Assembly: GCA_910584725.1 (NCBI GenBank)
Contig: CAJUBE010000035.1
Coordinates: 1 to 50,890 of the forward strand
DNA from: an uncultured Lachnospiraceae bacterium
GTDB taxonomy: Bacteria; Bacillota; Clostridia; Lachnospirales; Lachnospiraceae
Length of the DNA stretch: 50,890 nt
Direction of reading: 5' to 3'
Made by a program: the position numbers and the translations under genes. The notes under the pieces are model-generated. The model was not told the DNA's origin. It saw nothing but the letters and a program-made list of their open reading frames with translations, and made no database searches. Positions 15,156 to 24,047 of this stretch are shown one piece after another. Each line of letters begins with the position of its first letter. The first letter of the stretch is position 1.

Positions 15156-16145
15156 CTAATTGCACTTGTCAATATGGTGACAGGCGCAAAAATGGCCGTT
15201 TTCCACTTCCTTCCACTCGGGAACCTCCGCCGCGCACCTCTCATCCGCATAAGGACAGCGGGTGCGGAAGGTACATCCGGACGGCGGATTCAAAGGACTT
15301 GGCACGTCGCCTTCCAGCACAATACGCTGGCTTTCCCTGGCCTGTTTCGGATCCGCAACGGGGATCGCCGAGATCAGGCTCTTCGTGTATGGGTGCAGCG
15401 GGCGGTCCACCAGCGTGTAGCTGTCCGTCAGCTCCACCATCCTGCCCAGATACATCACGCCGATGCGGTTGGAAATATGTTTCACCGCTGACAAATCGTG
15501 GGCGATAAACAGATAGGTCAGCCCCATCTGCTCCTGTAAGTCCTCAAACATGTTGATGACCTGCGCCTGAATCGACACGTCCAGCGCCGAGATCGGCTCG
15601 TCGCAGACGATGAACTCGGGATGCACCGCCAGCGCCCTGGCAATGCCCACACGCTGTCTCTGTCCGCCGGAGAACTCGTGTGGATAGCGGTTCGCGTGCT
15701 CGGAGTTTAAGCCCACCCGCTCTAAAATGTGTATGATCTGGTCGTAGCGGTCCTGCTTGCTCTGTGCCAGCTTGTGCACGTCGATGGCTTCCCCCACGAT
15801 ATCGCCCACCGTCATGCGGGGGTCAAGGCTTGCGTAAGGATCCTGAAACACGATCTGCATCCGCTTTCTGTAAGGAAGCATGTTCGCGTACTCTTTCTTT
15901 TCCACGTCAAAAATCACATCGCCGTCAAAGGTGAATCTCCCGCCCGTGGGCTCGTAGAGCCGCAGCATCGTGCGCCCCGTGGTGGTCTTGCCGCAGCCGG
16001 ACTCACCGACTAACCCCAGCGTCTCTCCCTTATCCACATAGAAGGAGACGTCGTCCACCGCCCTGACAAATTTCTTATTTTTACCGAAGCCTCCCGCCGG
16101 AAAATACTGGCGCAGATGCTCCACTTCAATCAAATGCTTACTCAT
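15156..16145 (-). CDS. oppF: Oligopeptide ABC transporter ATP-binding protein OppF
   Basis: One of two ATPases of the peptide importer, 329 aa. Walker A GESGCGKTT at about residues 44-52, signature FSGGQRQRVGIARAL at about 154-168, Walker B FIVCDEPISALD at about 174-185, and the oligopeptide-type C-terminal region with NPPSGCTFRTRCPYADERC, whose cysteines can bind an iron-sulfur cluster in this family. The start overlaps oppD by eight bases and has GGAGCG before it. Confidence 0.92.
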   Translation of the reverse strand: MSKHLIEVEHLRQYFPAGGFGKNKKFVRAVDDVSFYVDKGETLGLVGESGCGKTTTGRTMLRLYEPTGGRFTFDGDVIFDVEKKEYANMLPYRKRMQIVFQDPYASLDPRMTVGDIVGEAIDVHKLAQSKQDRYDQIIHILERVGLNSEHANRYPHEFSGGQRQRVGIARALAVHPEFIVCDEPISALDVSIQAQVINMFEDLQEQMGLTYLFIAHDLSAVKHISNRIGVMYLGRMVELTDSYTLVDRPLHPYTKSLISAIPVADPKQARESQRIVLEGDVPSPLNPPSGCTFRTRCPYADERCAAEVPEWKEVENGHFCACHHIDKCN

Positions 16146-17139
16146 GGGACGCTCCTTTCTCCATCTCTTCCTTCTGGTTCAGCCAGCACTGGGTATAATG
16201 CACGTCGCCAAATGTGGTGACCGGCGGCATCTCGCGCAGACAGATCTGCATCGCTGCGTCGCAGCGGGGCGCGAAAGGACATCCCGCAGGCGGATTCAAC
16301 ATATCCACCGGCGTTCCCTCGATGGGTACCAGTCTCTCATGCTCCTTTGTGTCCAGTCTCGGAATGGAGCGGATCAATCCCTTCGTGTACTCGTGCTTCG
16401 GATGATAAAAAATGTCGTCCGTGGTGCCGTACTCAATGATTCTGCCCGCATACATGACAGCGATGCGCTCGCACATGCTTGCCACCACGCCCAGATCATG
16501 GGTGATCATAATGATCGCCATGCCAAGTTTATCCTTCAGCTCCATCATCAGCTCCAGAATCTGCGCCTGAATCGTCACGTCCAGCGCCGTGGTCGGCTCG
16601 TCCGCAATCAGAAGCTTCGGCTCACAGGCAAGCGCGATGGCAATCATCACACGCTGCCGCATACCGCCCGAAAGCTCGTGGGGATACTGTTTCAAGCGCT
16701 TTTCCGGCTCGTTGATACCCACCAGCTCCAGAAGTTCTCTGGCTCGTTCCTTCGCCTGCTGCTTTGTCTTGTCCGTGTGAAGCCTGATTACCTCGGTAAT
16801 CTGATTGCCGATCGTGTAGACCGGATTCAGGCTGGTCATCGGGTCCTGAAAGATAATGGAAATCTCATTTCCACGGAATTTTCGTATTTCTTTCTCGGTC
16901 ATCTTTTCCACCTGATGCCCGTTAAAGTGCAGTTCACCGCCGAGCAGTTTCCCTGGGTGGGCGGTAAGCCCCATAAGGCTGTAAGCCGTCACCGACTTGC
17001 CGGAGCCGCTCTCTCCCACGATTCCGAGAACTTCTCCCTCCTTCAGACGGATGGAAACATCGTTTAACGCCTTAACCTCCCCGGCGGGCGTGAAGAAAGA
17101 AAGCCGCTCGTTTTTGACTTCTACCAGATATTCTCCCAT
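16138..17139 (-). CDS. oppD: Oligopeptide ABC transporter ATP-binding protein OppD
   Basis: Second ATPase of the importer, 333 aa. Walker A GESGSGKSV at about residues 41-49, signature LSGGMRQRVMIAIAL at about 155-169, Walker B LLIADEPTTALD at about 175-186 and the C-terminal NPPAGCPFAPRCDAAMQIC cluster region. The final residues overlap oppF. Upstream, a two-hairpin structure separates it from oppC, which may uncouple the levels of permeases and ATPases. Confidence 0.92.
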   Translation of the reverse strand: MGEYLVEVKNERLSFFTPAGEVKALNDVSIRLKEGEVLGIVGESGSGKSVTAYSLMGLTAHPGKLLGGELHFNGHQVEKMTEKEIRKFRGNEISIIFQDPMTSLNPVYTIGNQITEVIRLHTDKTKQQAKERARELLELVGINEPEKRLKQYPHELSGGMRQRVMIAIALACEPKLLIADEPTTALDVTIQAQILELMMELKDKLGMAIIMITHDLGVVASMCERIAVMYAGRIIEYGTTDDIFYHPKHEYTKGLIRSIPRLDTKEHERLVPIEGTPVDMLNPPAGCPFAPRCDAAMQICLREMPPVTTFGDVHYTQCWLNQKEEMEKGASHE

Positions 17140-17168
17140 CTCAAAAAATATACTCCTTTCTCAGTGTG

Positions 17169-17224
17169 CGAATTTGTGCCCTCAAGCACAAATTTGCGAT
17201 CGAAAGAATAGGATTCTTTCGATC
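17169..17224. other. Two strong hairpins between oppC and oppD
   Basis: AATTTGTGC/GCACAAATT (17171-17194) is followed at once by GATCGAAAGAAT/ATTCTTTCGATC (17198-17224, 12 bp, 3-base loop). On the minus strand no T-run follows. The pair lies 12 bases after the oppC stop and 30 before the oppD start, a place where RNase processing or mRNA stabilisation would act. Confidence 0.7.
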
Positions 17225-17235
17225 TCCTCCTATTT

Positions 17236-18282
17236 CTAGTTTTTCAGCTTCGGGTCAAAGGCATCTCTGAGCCCGTCGCCGAGCAGGTTAAAGCTTAAGA
17301 TAATCAGACTGATCAGCAGCGCCGGGATAAACAGCAGGTACGGGTAAGTATTGATGCCGTTCAGCGCGTCGCTTGCCAGACTTCCCAGCGAAGGCAGAGG
17401 CACCGCCACGCCCAAACCTAAGAAGCTTAAGAAGCTCTCCGTAAAGATGGAGGACGGAATCTGCAAAGTCGTCGTCACGATCAGGGTACCGATACAGTTG
17501 GTCAGCAGATGCTTCTTGATAATCCTGCCGTTGCCGACGCCCAGAGCTCTTGCCGCCGTGACATACTCGCTCTCTTTTAACATGAGCACCTGACTTCTGA
17601 CCATTCTCGCCATGCCCACCCAGTAGAGCAGGGCAAACACCACGAAGATACTGATCAGATTCTCACCCACGACCGACAGCCAGTGGAAACCCGGCTTGGT
17701 AGCCAGATTGGCAAGCGGCGCCTTCAAAGACATAGACAAAAGAACGATGAGAAGGATATCAGGAATCGTATAAATGATATCTACAATACGCATCATCACC
17801 AGATCCACCCAGCCGCCGAAGAAAGCCGCGATGGAACCGTAAGCGGAACCGATGATCAGGATAATACACGTCGCGACAAGACCCACAAGCAGGGAAATGC
17901 GGCTTCCCATCATCACGCGGATGGCGTAGTCGCGCCCCATCTTGTCCGTGCCGAAAACATGGGGAAACACCTTCTCTCCCGCGTCGATCCGCGCCTGTTC
18001 CTCCGCCGAATATTCCATGGGCGCAAGGCTGTTTGCCCCCTTGATCTGTTCCTTGTAGGTGTACGGATAAAAAGCGGGAACGATAAAGGAAAATATCATT
18101 ACCACAATAATCACAACCAGCGAGACCATCGCCACCTTATTTTTCCGAAGCCGGCGCATACCGTCCTTCCAGAAACTCACGCTCTCACGCATGATGACCT
18201 GACTCTGTTTTTCTTCCTCCGTAGCCGGCAGAAAATCTTCCGGCTTGAGTTTTAACTGAAAACTTAAAGGATTCTCTTTCAT
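17236..18282 (-). CDS. oppC: Oligopeptide ABC transporter permease OppC
   Basis: Membrane subunit of the importer, 348 aa. A cytoplasmic N-terminal stretch of about 50 residues precedes the first helix (about 52-74), then a loop with the OppC-type FGTDKMGRDYAIRVMMGSR at about 115-133, and the binding-protein-dependent transport domain with five helices. The EAA loop is VTAARALGVGNGRIIKKHL near residue 242. The C-terminus NLLGDGLRDAFDPKLKN is the family hallmark. It follows oppB with a ~50-base gap. Confidence 0.92.
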   Translation of the reverse strand: MKENPLSFQLKLKPEDFLPATEEEKQSQVIMRESVSFWKDGMRRLRKNKVAMVSLVVIIVVMIFSFIVPAFYPYTYKEQIKGANSLAPMEYSAEEQARIDAGEKVFPHVFGTDKMGRDYAIRVMMGSRISLLVGLVATCIILIIGSAYGSIAAFFGGWVDLVMMRIVDIIYTIPDILLIVLLSMSLKAPLANLATKPGFHWLSVVGENLISIFVVFALLYWVGMARMVRSQVLMLKESEYVTAARALGVGNGRIIKKHLLTNCIGTLIVTTTLQIPSSIFTESFLSFLGLGVAVPLPSLGSLASDALNGINTYPYLLFIPALLISLIILSFNLLGDGLRDAFDPKLKN

Positions 18283-18330
18283 GTTTCGCGTACCTTTCTA
18301 TAAAATAATTCCAATGCACTTCTCGCGCTG

Positions 18331-19248
18331 TTATTTCAACTTAATTCTCGGGTCAACCAGTTTGTAGACGATGTCCACCACCACATTCATCACGATAACG
18401 AGAGTTGCCAGGAAGATCGTCGTACCCATAATCAGCGTGTAATCACGCCCGTTGATCGCCTTGATAAATTCGCCGCCCAGTCCCGGGATGACGAAAATCT
18501 TTTCCACCACGAAGCTTCCCGTGATGGTGTATGCAAGCATGGGGCCCACATAGGTGACCACCGGCAGAATGGCGTTTCTGAGTGCGTGCTTGAAGAGGAT
18601 TTTTCCTCCCGCCAGTCCTTTCGCCCGCGCCGTGCGCATGTAGTCCTGTCCCAGCACGTCCAGCATGGAGGAGCGCATCAGCCGCATAATATAAGCTGTG
18701 GGGTAGAAGGACAGGGCAATCACCGGCATCACATAGTGCTTCGCGCTCTCCAGACCCATCGTGGGCAGAAGCCCCAGCTTCACGCCGAAGAAATACATGA
18801 GCAGCGTACAGATCACGAAGCTGGGCACCGCGATACCGCAGGTTGCAACCACGCTGATCACACTGTCCGCCGGCTTTCCCCGCTTCAAAGCAGCGACACT
18901 GCCGAGCGGGATTCCCAGAATCAGCGCCACGAGGACGGATATGCCGCCGACCCTCGCGGACACGGGAAATTTCATGGAAATGATATCCATGACGGTACGC
19001 CCTCTCTGTTTCAGGCTGTCACCGAAATCCCCGTGAAGCGCCCCCGTCATATAGTTCAGGTAGCGCTGGAACATGGGTTTATCCAGCCCGTACTTCGCCT
19101 CCAGAGCCGCCTGCGCCTGGGGGCTGATCGCCTTCTCTGACAAAAACGGTCCGCCCGGCACCAGATTCATCAGGAAGAAGGTGAGTGTGGCAACCGCCCA
19201 GATCGTCACGACCGCCAGCAAAATTCTCTTCACAATGTACTTAAACAT
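18331..19248 (-). CDS. oppB: Oligopeptide ABC transporter permease OppB
   Basis: First gene of the operon, 305 aa, membrane subunit paired with OppC. The start MFKYIVKRILLAVVTI is typical, with an extracytoplasmic segment to about residue 95 and six predicted helices in total. The EAA loop is MRTARAKGLAGGKILFKHAL at about 205-224, and the C-terminus has VNVVVDIVYKLVDPRIK. AAGGAG lies seven bases before the ATG. No convincing promoter was found in the 119 bases separating it from tex, so read-through from tex is possible. Confidence 0.92.
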   Translation of the reverse strand: MFKYIVKRILLAVVTIWAVATLTFFLMNLVPGGPFLSEKAISPQAQAALEAKYGLDKPMFQRYLNYMTGALHGDFGDSLKQRGRTVMDIISMKFPVSARVGGISVLVALILGIPLGSVAALKRGKPADSVISVVATCGIAVPSFVICTLLMYFFGVKLGLLPTMGLESAKHYVMPVIALSFYPTAYIMRLMRSSMLDVLGQDYMRTARAKGLAGGKILFKHALRNAILPVVTYVGPMLAYTITGSFVVEKIFVIPGLGGEFIKAINGRDYTLIMGTTIFLATLVIVMNVVVDIVYKLVDPRIKLK

Positions 19249-19367
19249 GGCAAAACTCCTTTTCTTACACTCCTGCTACCGCTCACTTCCGCGCCGGGTG
19301 TCACATTCCCTTCACGGATTCAGCGTGAGCCGTAGCTTTTTCCTACACTTGCAGCTTATCGCCCGCT

Positions 19368-21740
19368 TTATTTACTGCGCTTCTTTTCAGCAGCCTCCTG
19401 ACCGATTTTCATCGTCAGCCCGATGCGCTTCTTCGGCACGTCCACGGTGAGCACCTGCACATCCACGATATCGCCCACGCTGACTGCCTCCAGCGGGTGC
19501 TTGATATAGCGGTCCGTTATCTGTGAGATATGTACCAGACCGTCCTGATGCACGCCGATATCCACAAAGACACCGAAATCGATCACGTTTCTGACCGTCC
19601 CCTTTAAGATCATGCCGGGTTTTAAGTCCTTCATGTCCAGCACGTCGCTGCGAAGAATCGGCGCGGGCATGTCGTCTCTGGGGTCGCGGGCCGGTTTTTC
19701 CAGCTCCGTCAAAATGTCCACCAGTGTGATTTCTCCGATTCCCAGCTCCTCGGCAAGCTTCTTCTTATCCTTGACCTTCTTTGCCAGATTGCTCACCGCC
19801 CCCTGCCCGGAACTGCCGGAGCCTGTGACATCCGTGTCACTTTCCTCCGCCGCCATATCCATGCCGCCCAGAGCTGCCGCCAGCGCTTTCCCCATAGCCG
19901 TGTCGGTATTGCGGATCACGGGCTTCTTCGGGCGGGGCTTTTTCTCCTTCGCGGGAGCCGGTTTCTTCGCCGCCGCCTTTTTCTGCGCCGCCTTGATGTC
20001 CTCCATGGTAAGCCCCAGTTTCTCCATCAGCTTTTTTGCCGCCTCGTAAGATTCCGGGTGGACACTTGTCGCGTCTAACGGATTGTCGCCGTCCGCGATC
20101 CGCATAAAACCGGCGCACTGTTCAAACGCCTTCGGTCCCAGTTTTGCTACCTTCAAAAGCTGCTTTCTGTTTGTGAAGCGTCCGTTTGTCTCCCTGTAAT
20201 CCACTATGTTTCTGGCGATCACTTTGGTCACGCCCGAAACATACTCAAGCAGGGAAGCGGATGCGGTATTCAAGTCCACGCCAACGCGGTTCACGCTGTC
20301 CTCCACGACGCCGCCCAGCGCTTCGCTCAGCTTTTTCTGGTTCATGTCGTGCTGGTACTGCCCGACGCCGATGGACTTGGGGTCGATCTTTACCAGTTCC
20401 GCCAGCGGATCCTGCAATCTTCTGGCGATGGATGCCGCGCTTCTCTGCCCCACGTCAAACTCCGGAAACTCCTCCGTGGCAAGTTTGCTGGCGGAGTAGA
20501 CGGAAGCCCCCGCCTCGTTCACGATCACGTACTGCACCGGCACGTCCAGCTCCTTGATCAGCTCCACAATCACCTGCTCGGACTCTCTGGACGCCGTGCC
20601 GTTTCCCACGGAGATCAGGGAAACGTTATACTTTTTAATCAGCCTTTTCAGCTCGGCTTTTGCCTGCTCCACCTTATTCTGGGGCGCAGTGGGATAAATC
20701 ACCTTCGTGTCGAGCACCTTTCCCGTCTCGTCCACCACCGCCAGCTTACAGCCCGTGCGGAAAGCCGGATCCCAGCCGAGTACCACCTTTCCTTTGATGG
20801 GCGGCTGCAGCAAAAGCTGCTCCAGATTTTTCCCGAATACGGAGATCGCGCCGTCCTCCGCCTTCTCGGTGAGATCGTTTCTGATCTCCCGCTCGATAGC
20901 CGGAGCGATCAGTCTGTCATAGCTGTCAGCGATTACTTCCTCCAGAATCGGAGATGTGACAGAATTGTCATTTATAATTGTCTTCGTCCGAAGGAACTGC
21001 AGAATCCTCTCCATTGGCGCTTCAATTTTCACCGTCAGGAACTTCTCATTCTCACCCCTGTTGATCGCCAACACCCGGTGCCCTGCCACTTTGCCGACGG
21101 GTTCTTCATACTGATAATACATCTCGTAAACGCTTTCCGCCTTTTCGTCTCTGGCGGCGGTCACGAGCTTTCCTTCCTTCATGGTCATGTCTCGGATATA
21201 GATGCGGTAATCCGCCTCGTCGGAAATCTGCTCCGCAATAATATCCTTCGCGCCCTGCAGAGCCTCCGCCGCCGTCTTCACGGCTTTCGCCTCATCCTCG
21301 TCCTCACGGATATACTTCGCCGCTTCCTCCTCGATCGGCGCCGTCGTCTCCTGCGCGAGAATAAATGCCGCAAGGGGCTCCAGTCCCTTCTCCTTCGCCA
21401 CACTGGCGCGGGTCTTTCTCTTCGGGCGGTAAGGACGGTAAAGATCCTCCACTACCACCATGGTCTGCGCCGCCTCAATGCGCTCGCGAAGTTCGTCGGT
21501 CAGTTTTCCCTGCTCCTCGATGCTGCCTAGAACCTGTGCCTTTTTCTCCTCCAGGTTGCGCAGATAGATAAGGCGCTCATGGAGATCTCTCAAAACCTCG
21601 TCATTTAAGGAGCCTGTCATTTCCTTCCGGTAACGGGCGATAAAAGGAATCGTGTTGCCCTCGTCGATCAGAGAAACCGCCGCCTCCACCTGCCATTTTT
21701 CTACCTGTAACTCTTCTTTCAACTTTAAAATAATGTCCAT
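19368..21740 (-). CDS. tex: RNA-binding transcription accessory protein Tex
   Basis: Cytoplasmic RNA-binding protein of the Tex/Spt6 type, 790 aa. The Tex N-terminal helical domain spans about residues 1-190, the YqgF-like RNase-H fold about 325-450 (VLGWDPAFRTGCKLAVVDE), helix-hairpin-helix motifs about 485-565 (NTASASLLEYVSGV, VAKLGPKAFEQCAGF) and an S1 domain about 715-785 (GVFVDIGVHQDGLVHIS). Between the HhH and S1 parts there is a Lys/Ala/Pro-rich stretch (about 590-615) and an acidic linker that make it longer than the ~720-aa standard form. AGAGG precedes the ATG. Confidence 0.93.
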   Translation of the reverse strand: MDIILKLKEELQVEKWQVEAAVSLIDEGNTIPFIARYRKEMTGSLNDEVLRDLHERLIYLRNLEEKKAQVLGSIEEQGKLTDELRERIEAAQTMVVVEDLYRPYRPKRKTRASVAKEKGLEPLAAFILAQETTAPIEEEAAKYIREDEDEAKAVKTAAEALQGAKDIIAEQISDEADYRIYIRDMTMKEGKLVTAARDEKAESVYEMYYQYEEPVGKVAGHRVLAINRGENEKFLTVKIEAPMERILQFLRTKTIINDNSVTSPILEEVIADSYDRLIAPAIEREIRNDLTEKAEDGAISVFGKNLEQLLLQPPIKGKVVLGWDPAFRTGCKLAVVDETGKVLDTKVIYPTAPQNKVEQAKAELKRLIKKYNVSLISVGNGTASRESEQVIVELIKELDVPVQYVIVNEAGASVYSASKLATEEFPEFDVGQRSAASIARRLQDPLAELVKIDPKSIGVGQYQHDMNQKKLSEALGGVVEDSVNRVGVDLNTASASLLEYVSGVTKVIARNIVDYRETNGRFTNRKQLLKVAKLGPKAFEQCAGFMRIADGDNPLDATSVHPESYEAAKKLMEKLGLTMEDIKAAQKKAAAKKPAPAKEKKPRPKKPVIRNTDTAMGKALAAALGGMDMAAEESDTDVTGSGSSGQGAVSNLAKKVKDKKKLAEELGIGEITLVDILTELEKPARDPRDDMPAPILRSDVLDMKDLKPGMILKGTVRNVIDFGVFVDIGVHQDGLVHISQITDRYIKHPLEAVSVGDIVDVQVLTVDVPKKRIGLTMKIGQEAAEKKRSK

Positions 21741-21964
21741 AGTAACCTCTTCTTTATCGCTTCACTACAATAAAGTATACATGCATTCTTGTGCCTAACG
21801 TTTTTATTATACAGGATAAATTTGAAATCCGCCACAGGAAATGCATCCCTAAACAGGAAAAATTCAAGAAAAAAAGCCATGTGCAATCGGAAATTATGGT
21901 TTTTTTCGGAAAAATATGCTAAACTATAGAAAATCATCAACTAACAGCGAAAACGAGGCATATT

Positions 21965-22501
21965 ATGGACTATCAGCCAAACAATCCGCAGGGCGGTCCC
22001 GGCGGCGGTTACAATCCTAACAACAATAACCCGTATGGCGGCGGGCCCTACAATAACAATCCATATGGCGGCGGCCCTTACAACAACGGCCCTTATCATA
22101 ATCCCTACGGTTCGCCTTTACAGCCGTCCCCCCTAAAAGCGAAGGGGGAAAATATGGCTTCCGCCTCCCTGGTTCTTGGAATTATCACCTTGGGAAGCCT
22201 ATTGCTTTTGCGGCTGTCCATGCCCTTTCTTCTGGGCGGCGTCGGCATTATTTTGGCGATTCTCTCCAAGGGCGGCGCAAGGAAAATGATCGGCAAGGCG
22301 AAGGCTGGCCTGATCTGCTGTATTACCGCTCTGGCGCTGGACATAGCGTTCTGTGTCTTTGCCGTATGGCTGGTGTTTTCTCTTCCCAAGCTCTCCCCGA
22401 GTTTGACTGAGGAGGTCAACAAAATCTGTGAAGAGCAGTATGGCGTCTCCTACGATGAAATGATGGAAGAAATTTACGATATGTGGGATATGGAAAATTG
22501 A
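21965..22501 (+). CDS. DUF4190-like membrane protein with Asn/Pro/Gly-Tyr repeat N-terminus
   Basis: A 178-aa protein. Residues 1-55 are low complexity, with repeats of the type NPYGGGPYNN three times and no charged residues to speak of. They are followed by two hydrophobic segments at about 64-97 and 111-138 separated by a basic loop (SKGGARKMIGKAKAG), the layout of DUF4190 proteins, and then an acidic tail. GAGG lies six bases before the ATG. An extended -10 TGCTAAACT precedes it. The role of such proteins is unknown; the tail at the membrane surface may bind partners. Confidence 0.82.
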   Translation: MDYQPNNPQGGPGGGYNPNNNNPYGGGPYNNNPYGGGPYNNGPYHNPYGSPLQPSPLKAKGENMASASLVLGIITLGSLLLLRLSMPFLLGGVGIILAILSKGGARKMIGKAKAGLICCITALALDIAFCVFAVWLVFSLPKLSPSLTEEVNKICEEQYGVSYDEMMEEIYDMWDMEN

Positions 22502-22592
22502 AGCAAAACCAAAAGCTGACCGATATATATAGAAAGAATGATTTATGCTGTCGCATTTTCCTAATATATAAAAAGAAAGGCAGGGCGATCCT

Positions 22593-23240
22593 ATGACAAT
22601 TTCTCCGATTATGGGAACTTCCTATTATAATCCTTATGGTGCGTATAACACATATGCCGGGCCTTCGGCTTCCGCTTCTTACAGGCCGGAACAGCCCACC
22701 GCTGCCGGACAGGTACAGACTCCCGGCTCCGATGCTGCCGCGCGCGGACAATCCGCAAATGCCGAACAGGCAGCCGCACTGGGGATGCCCGGCGCTTCGG
22801 AACCTTCCGAGGACGGCCGCGTTATCATCCGCAATCCCGGTGAGTCCACCGAGAAACAGGCGGGCAAAAAATCTTCACCCGCGGAGTGCGAGACCTGTAA
22901 GAACCGCAAATATCAGGACGGTTCTGACGAGGGCGACGTCTCCTTCAAGGCGGCGGCGCACATAGATCCGAAAGCGGCGGCGGCGAGAGTCAGGGGCCAC
23001 GAGCAGGAGCACGTCAGCAACGCTTATCAGAAAGCGGCAAAAAGCAACGGCAAAGTCGTTTCCTGCAATGTGTCCATCCACACGGACATCTGTCCTGAAT
23101 GCGGCCGTACCTATGTATCCGGCGGCACCACTGCCACCCAGATCAGATACCGCAACGAGGAAAATCCTTATCAGAAGGAAATGAAGTCCTCCGATGCCGC
23201 CAATAAATACCGCGGTATGAACTTTGACGAGGCAGTCTGA
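22593..23240 (+). CDS. Putative SprA-like protein with HExxH motif
   Basis: A 215-aa protein without a signal peptide. The N-terminal 90 residues are low complexity (Ala, Pro, Ser, Tyr). The conserved part starts CETCKNRKYQDGSDEGDVSF, has AAHIDPKAAAARVRGHEQEHV at about 127-147 containing an HEQEH zinc-protease-type motif, and ends with CPECGRTYVSGGTT. This matches my recollection of the SprA-related family of putative metalloproteases, where the cysteine pairs and HExxH are conserved. It is on the plus strand between two membrane-protein genes. Substrate and location are unknown. Confidence 0.75.
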   Translation: MTISPIMGTSYYNPYGAYNTYAGPSASASYRPEQPTAAGQVQTPGSDAAARGQSANAEQAAALGMPGASEPSEDGRVIIRNPGESTEKQAGKKSSPAECETCKNRKYQDGSDEGDVSFKAAAHIDPKAAAARVRGHEQEHVSNAYQKAAKSNGKVVSCNVSIHTDICPECGRTYVSGGTTATQIRYRNEENPYQKEMKSSDAANKYRGMNFDEAV

Positions 23241-23309
23241 CAGGATTCCCTCTGCAAACTTTATACCATGGCATATGCCGGACATTTCAGAAAGGTTGAC
23301 ATAATATAA

Positions 23310-24047
23310 ATGAATTGTTTTAAATCTTCCGCAGAATTGAAAGCCAGCGCCAGAGAACACCTGCTCGGGCATTACGGCACGGTCATCGGCGCTTTTCTGA
23401 TTGTAGTCGCAATTATGGGCGCAATCTCCCTCGCCGTAAGTCTGATTGTGGATATCAGCACAATACCGGGCACGGTTATCTACTATGCGATTATGTTTCT
23501 GGTTTCCGTGTTGACCGGACTGTTTTCTTCGGGCAGCGCCTACCTTTACCTGAAACTGATCTGCGGACGACCGGTTTCCGTGGGCGATCTGTTTTACGGC
23601 TTCCAGCTCTGCCCCGACAAGGCCATCGTCATACAGGCATGGATCACGCTGATCACCTACCTGTCGAGCCTGCCTCAGATTATTTTAAACTATCTGATGC
23701 TGGCAAATATCACGCATGCGGACAAAATGCTGCGGTATATGCTGCCATACGCCCTCTCCATGATTCTGTCGGGAGCGGTTTCCGTCATGCTGAGTCTCTT
23801 TTACGCCCAGACCTATTTCCTGCTCCACGATTTTCCGCAGTACACGGCAAAGGAGCTGCTGCAAAAAAGCCGACGCCTCATGGTACACCACAAGGGCCGG
23901 CTCTTCTATCTGTATGTGAGCTTTCTTCCGCTCATGCTTCTCGGGCTCCTGTCCTGCGGGCTTGCCATGCTGTGGATTATACCCTATATGGCTGCCACCG
24001 AGGCGGAGTTCTTTCTGGATCTGATTCAGCACAATACTAACTGTTAA
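23310..24047 (+). CDS. DUF975-type integral membrane protein
   Basis: A 245-aa protein with a family-typical N-terminus (SSAELKASAREHLLGHYGTVIGAFL) and about six hydrophobic segments, at roughly 22-45, 50-80, 106-128, 140-165, 205-225 and 220-238. The cytoplasmic loop LQKSRRLMVHHKGRLFYL at about 189-206 is the DUF975 hallmark. Function unknown. The end overlaps the convergent prfB end by 11 bases, with no terminator visible between the two genes. Confidence 0.85.
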   Translation: MNCFKSSAELKASAREHLLGHYGTVIGAFLIVVAIMGAISLAVSLIVDISTIPGTVIYYAIMFLVSVLTGLFSSGSAYLYLKLICGRPVSVGDLFYGFQLCPDKAIVIQAWITLITYLSSLPQIILNYLMLANITHADKMLRYMLPYALSMILSGAVSVMLSLFYAQTYFLLHDFPQYTAKELLQKSRRLMVHHKGRLFYLYVSFLPLMLLGLLSCGLAMLWIIPYMAATEAEFFLDLIQHNTNC

